This document shows positions 59,386 through 64,000 of a DNA stretch of 64,000 bases, piece after piece (position 1 is the stretch's first letter; every line of letters starts with the position of its first letter). The notes below the pieces were generated by a model. That model saw only the letters and a list, made by a program, of their open reading frames with translations, was not told where the DNA came from and made no database searches. Position numbers and translations under genes: made by a program. Source of the DNA: Mariannaea sp. PMI_226 (Eukaryota > Ascomycota > Sordariomycetes > Hypocreales > Nectriaceae); the NCBI GenBank assembly GCA_024336345.1, contig JANFOG010000003.1, positions 1,618,501 to 1,682,500 of the forward strand. The letters run 5' to 3'.

Positions 59386-60756
59386 TTCACGGATGACTAT
59401 TAGTTTCCAGCAGGTATCATTTACGGGGATTTTATCTGCGTATCTTCTAGTTGCATAAATGGAAGAAGCAACCTGCATGTCATGTTGATTATGGTCTTAT
59501 TAATTTTGTACTGAACCTGTGGCAGTGAGGGCATAGCGGTAGTTGTGCCTACCACATTTAAGCCGGGGCAGATATGTTATACAGCCTTTTCACACGCTTG
59601 CATGAGGTGTTTGAGCTGATGAGATACAATCTAGGCTTATTCTGTGGCCCCTAATGTGCTCTGATACTCATACAGTTCCTAGCTCAACTCGTTGATTTAA
59701 AATTCTCGTACCAAAGAATTTCCGGCTAGCTTGTCTAGCTACTCAGTCCCCCTTACGCGATTTGGCATGGTAAATGTCTCAGAGGTCTAACCGGTGGAAA
59801 CCTTGCCTAGTTCATGGGGCTCGGGATGATGGAAGAGATATGAGTAGCTTCTCAGATAGTACTCTCAGGTGGTTTGCAGTCTTATGTCTCGGGAACAAAT
59901 TAAAGATATTATTAATACAATAAGCGTTCAAGCCATAAAGAAAAGGAGAGCACACCTATGTCTTGAAATAGTAATTACAAAAAAAAAGTCGATGGTAACT
60001 TCTCTAAGACTGCTTAGTCTATAGCACCAAATCTTAAGCTAGGACTTTGAGTAATATAAAGGCTGTAGATTTTATTCATAACTGGCTTCTTATTGATAGC
60101 ACAATGTAACTAGAAATCGCGCCCTGGAGCTTCCTTAGGCCCGTTTCTTTTGTTGCTCAGCCAAACCAACGAGTACATAGAAATGTTAGACTGGCGCTGT
60201 CTTGGTCTGGCGAGAGTGCTCTATGAGGGGATACAGAACGAATGGATGACGGAAGTGGCAGCCTACAGAGGAGCTCGTCGACATGTTCGAGCATCGCCTG
60301 CCGAATAGTTCGACAAAGGGACAGACAGCAAGAAAACTCATCTATTTGGAGTTGAAAACTGCAGGAAAGGTCAACGAGCAGGTACCGCGTTTCCTTCATC
60401 CATTATGGTGTTTGGGCTCAGCAAAGCAAGGCGAGCGTTCGTACGTGAAAACAAGGCCAAATGAGATAAGCCACTTAACAAAAGAGTAAGTTAAAGAAGG
60501 AAAAGAAAGCCGAAAAATCCAATAAACTTAGATATTATCACTCGTTCGCTCTGTTAACCTGTCGCATTGGCTTACAGGGCTATCGTTGTAGCTACACTTT
60601 AGCGAATGTGAGGTATTAGAGTGGCCCGTAGGCCACGGTAAGTAGTGTGGGATATATTTATGCTCGAGCGATACAGTCTGCTAGTAAATGGCATGGTACT
60701 GATCAGAGCTGCAGTTGGCTATAGAAAAGTATCCACGATAGCCCGCAATCGATAGT
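59386..60756. other. Convergent intergenic region, 1.4 kb
   Basis: Between the 3' ends of the DUF7924 and C2H2 genes. AT-rich; short frames at 60157..60489 overlap on opposite strands and are not called. Confidence 0.45.
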
Positions 60757-61549
60757 CTATCCTCTAGGCCGCCTCATCCGTCTCTGCGCACCGTGGACCT
60801 CCCTCTTGTGACGCGGTAGCCTGTCTCTGCGCGAAAATGTTTGCTGGCACTCGTCACAGATGGCGCTTTGAGAAGGATACTGATTCTTCTCGGCCCACGC
60901 CTTGTGCATGCTCCACACATGTCGGTCCTTCTCACTCTGGTTTTTTGCATTGGCCCATTCGCAGTCGTCCTTTGGACACTGGCGGTGGGTAAAGGAGTGA
61001 CTTCTAAAGCATTCTAAACAGGATGTCCTCAAAGTAATCAAATGCGCGGGCTTACCTCATCTCATCGGTATTACGTCCCCGGTACTGACAATATTTCCAG
61101 GTGCAGAGAGAGCGAGCTCTGGATTTTGTCTTAGATGGAGGAGATGACTGGGTGCCCAAGGTCTCCTCGTTTGCAGCTTTCCATGGCTGGCCGCCTCCAT
61201 GAGCTCGGGGCGCCACTTGTCTCGCCACGCCACCGTCAAATGCCCCTGTGTGGGGTGGTGACAACATGCCAACATCTCAAGAATATGGGATGGGCGCGGC
61301 ATCATTTGTACAATACTCTAAATCTTGATGCTGGGTCAGCAGCAGCGCCGGATCGATCGTAGAGTTGATCTCCAAGTCAAGGGCGAATCCAGTTGCCGAC
61401 ACACCAGGTTGAAATATTTCCGAGTTCGGTTGTGAGTCAAACCATGAGATAATGCCGTCATCATCTAAGGAAACCGAGTAATTCTCCATGACAGAGGGAA
61501 TAGCCGAGCTACGGGCGAAAGCCATTGGCATAAGACCGGGCTGTAGCAT
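60757..61549 (-). CDS. C2H2 zinc-finger protein, putative transcription factor
   Basis: Exons 61312..61549, 61056..61245 and 60757..61003; introns 61246..61311 (66 bp) and 61004..61055 (52 bp); 224 residues. The N-terminal ~140 residues are acidic and Ser-rich ('SVSLDDDGIISWFDSQPNSE'), typical of activation regions. The C-terminus carries zinc-finger-like units: 'CTWKYCQYRGRNTDEMRR' (continued across the splice to a histidine), 'CPKDDCEWANAKNQSEKDRH' and the canonical 'CDECQQTFSRRDRLPRHKREVH'. A basic tail 'AQRRMRRPRG' may aid nuclear import or DNA contact. It is divergent from the deaminase gene across 427 bp, so may regulate it; this is inference. The joins are the only ones that keep the zinc residues in frame. 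Confidence 0.82.
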
Positions 61550-61976
61550 TTCCTAGAATAAAGAATGTGAACGGCTACAAAACAGAGAGGTCAGGGTCTG
61601 ATTTTAGTTATCCGAAAGCTGAACGGATGAAAGAGGAGTGTGCAAAGCTCCCAGGCGTATTCTAGATCATGTCGATAGCGATGTGACATTGTGGCTGTCC
61701 AAGATGTCGTTGGTTGGACTGGATGGCTGCATGAGAAGGACTGCAACTTTTATTACGTGGTCCAATGAGATATGTCCCGCCCACCATGAGATGTGTACCG
61801 CCCCCGTAAGATTTGCATTGCCTCTCGTGACCCTCACAAGCTGCTTTTGAGGCAGAATCCATGGCTGCCTAACTCCAGAGCGCAACCTTTCCTTGTAATC
61901 GTACCCTGTTCTCAACGTTCTCCAGTTATGTCACGTTAGATGCACTACAGGAATAGTCTCATTCCAGGATTTCCAA
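61550..61976. promoter_or_regulatory. Divergent promoter, C2H2 factor / deaminase
   Basis: 427 bp between two head-to-head ATGs. Near-repeat 'tatgtcccgcccaccatgag / tgtgtaccgcccccgtaag' lies at 61770-61810. It holds both promoters. No known motif assigned. Confidence 0.5.
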
Positions 61977-63458
61977 ATGGCAACAGGAAAGGTAGCACCG
62001 ACCCGAGGAAGTGGCTTAGGCTTCCAGCACTTGGTCATCAACTCCGTTTTGCTGAACCTGATCGACCCAGTTCGTGGAAAGCCGACCAAAGGTCACCTTG
62101 AAGGAAACCCCGATGACAATACTTTTATAAGTCATCAACTAAAGGAGAGATTCCTAGACTCATTTGCACTTATCTGCTCGACTGCAAGCTCCGGGAAGGA
62201 GACCGCATCGGCTGTCTGTATAGAGCAGAATCAACAATCTGGAACAATTTTACGCGTCGCACGCAATCGCGGCCTATCGCAACAAGATCTAGGTATCCTT
62301 AAAAGAGTGCTACAGATCCTTGTCGCCACTGCCAAGGGAGGTATGTAATCTGTTGATGACGACTGCCGTGCTAGAATTACTCACACCTCGCCTAATTCAG
62401 AGAAGCTATCAATACAATCGGAGACTGAAATTCTTGAGGAGGTTGTCTATTTAGACAAACCCCGCATTCTATCACTTGTAGGGAAGCTTGAGAAGAGTGA
62501 AATCGGACGCGTGTTTCAGCAAGCAATCTCCAGGCTGTCTGATAGATATTGCGATAAAGAAATACTGGAGGAACCGGGCTTCAGTCATTGGATCAAGACG
62601 TGTCCTTTCACGACTACAACTCCAAGCTCATGGGAGAGGTCTCAATTGATTTCTCTTATCAAGTGGGCTGCAGAGGCAAGATGGGAGTACCCCGAACATT
62701 TGCGTGTCTTGCTCCCCTATGGACCAATGGAAACTCCGCCCTGGATGGAAACTCTTTACAAACTTGCTCGCTATTGGGGAGCGGTTAAGTCCATGGTCAA
62801 ACTTGCCGCGAAACAGCCTGATATCTTTGCCAATATTCATATTCAGGATGTTAGGCCCCCCGCGCAACAAAGATTCTCGCTTTCTCAGGAGAAAACGCCT
62901 CTGCGGAAAGCTCTCAAGCGACTAGTCAAACAAGATTGCGAGATGACAATTAATAAGTTGGCTCAACGCTGGGGTACGGACGATGTAGATGCCAGGTTTC
63001 GCAGGGCATGTCGCTTGATGCTTACGTTCCATGCTGAAATGCAGCTTCTCGATTTCTACGATCGCAATCCAGCTTTAGTGCCAAAGTTGCGTTTGATGGG
63101 AACCAGTAAGAAAGCTTGCTATCTTTGTCACGAGTTTCTACTTCAGCATCCGCTCCGTCTCCGGGTATCGGCTTGCCATCAGAAGATCTATCCGACATGG
63201 ATGCCGCCATCCTGTCATGATATTCCTGGAGTGGCTAGAAACAAGCTTTTCTGGAATTTTAGTAAACACATTGAAAAAGTGATTGTGAAGGATCTGAGGA
63301 CTGGTCTGGCTGCTCCGCTGAGGCCGAGGAACAAGGATTCAACTGCAGGTCCATCGCTGACTGTTACAGCGACTCTCCCTACTGATGTATGGGTGCGCCA
63401 CATTGCACGACATCATCTACCGTTTGAAGGAGATCGTATTTCAGCTGACGAACATTAA
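61977..63458 (+). CDS. OTT_1508-like deaminase-fold protein
   Basis: Exons 61977..62340 and 62401..63458; intron 62341..62400 (GTATGT..CAG), phase 1; 473 residues. The C-terminal domain has the zinc-dependent deaminase core: H332-A-E334 in 'LTFHAEMQLLDFYDR' and C361-x2-C364 in 'MGTSKKACYLCHEFLLQHP', followed by 'RVSACHQKIYPTWMPP', the arrangement of the OTT_1508-like family. All zinc ligands and the catalytic Glu are intact. The family belongs to the deaminase superfamily that includes bacterial polymorphic-toxin deaminases, and is expanded in fungi; its substrate (free base, nucleoside, RNA or DNA) is unknown. The N-terminal ~300 residues are helical, with no signal peptide. Roles proposed for relatives are self/non-self or element defence, which is inference here. 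Confidence 0.88.
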
Positions 63459-63949
63459 AGGACGCTGACAAGACTATGAGAATGTTGACATACCATTATA
63501 CACAGATCAGCCTGGCAAGCTAGGTAGAAATTAATTCAAGGCCTTTCCAAGTTTCAGTATTTACCAAAGTACCAAACACATTGGTTTACTAGTATCAACA
63601 GAACGAGCTAGCTGGAATACTCATCTGCACAATTCAACTTTTGGCACAGCAAGCTGCAATGATGACTCTACGCGAGAGCGCTCAACAAGAACAATTGATT
63701 GCCAACGTAGCTTAAGCGGGCAGAGAAAGCTTGCCAAATTAATTATGGACCCAGGCGCATCTAGAACCACCCACACAGAGGCGTGCCGCAATGCCTTGCT
63801 GCCCAAACCTGCGGGAGGCCCTCCACACATCATTCAGCCTTATCGAAATGGGAGACCACACTGGCTCTGAGACGAGGTTAAAAGAGTGAGGTTTTTTGGG
63901 AAATTATCCTTTTTATAATCTTTCAAATGCACCATCGCTTATATCAAAC
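63459..63949. other. Intergenic, 0.5 kb
   Basis: 3' flank of the deaminase gene and likely promoter of a gene entering at the right edge, with a TATA-like 'tttttataatc' at 63910-63920. The minus frame at 63621..63833 is not supported. Confidence 0.45.
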
Positions 63950-64000
63950 ATGGCAGCCGCAGACATCCCGACGGGGGGTCATCGAAACCTCTTAGATATC
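63950..64000 (+). CDS. Possible 5' end of a gene cut by the window edge
   Basis: An ATG in good fungal context (atcaaacATGG) opens a frame of 17 codons (MAAADIPTGGHRNLLDI) running off the window, with a TATA-like element about 35 bp upstream. Product unknown; chance cannot be excluded. Confidence 0.35.
   Translation, partial: MAAADIPTGGHRNLLDI

Overview
This window is nuclear DNA of a filamentous ascomycete (Pezizomycotina; probably a Sordariomycete, although order and genus cannot be fixed from sequence alone). The evidence is short GT..AG introns of about 52-125 bp with CTRAC-type branch points, monocistronic genes on both strands, AT-rich spacers, an intron-containing tRNA, Zn2Cys6 regulators, and families typical of plant-associated or saprotrophic moulds (oxalate decarboxylase, GH43, GH78, GH105, DUF1996). 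Most genes had to be assembled across introns. All exon joins given here were checked for splice dinucleotides, phase and total length.

Layout. 1-1463: 3'-truncated sulfate permease (minus). 2787-3698: YoaK/DUF1275 membrane protein (minus), divergent from a secreted bicupin oxalate decarboxylase (4654-6253, plus). 8652-9143: a four-exon small secreted cysteine protein. 10571-10663: tRNA-Ala(UGC) with intron. 14378-16150: secreted GH43 enzyme. 16761-18388: Fe(II)/2-oxoglutarate-oxygenase-like protein. 20023-22050: Atg22-like transporter. 25233-26832: type II membrane PLOD-like glycosyltransferase. 27875-29443: secreted DUF1996 protein.

32427-43772 reads as a catabolic cluster for rhamnose-containing plant polymers. 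It holds a secreted GH105-type unsaturated rhamnogalacturonyl hydrolase, a sugar-porter MFS transporter, an apparently cytosolic GH78 alpha-L-rhamnosidase sharing a divergent promoter with the transporter, and a Zn2Cys6 regulator. The implied flow is extracellular trimming, uptake, intracellular release of rhamnose, and a local regulator.

45371-48052 holds two divergently transcribed secreted Cys-rich orphan proteins. A small two-exon orphan lies at 50709-51187 and a decayed Zn2Cys6 factor at 53651-54688. The right end (57990-63458) holds a DUF7924 protein, a C2H2 zinc-finger protein and, divergent from the latter, an OTT_1508-like deaminase with intact zinc and catalytic residues. This last group is the most likely place for undescribed biology. 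Long spacers (10.7-14.4, 22.1-25.2, 29.4-32.4, 48.1-50.7, 54.7-58.0 kb) show no gene I can support beyond the low-confidence ORFs listed.
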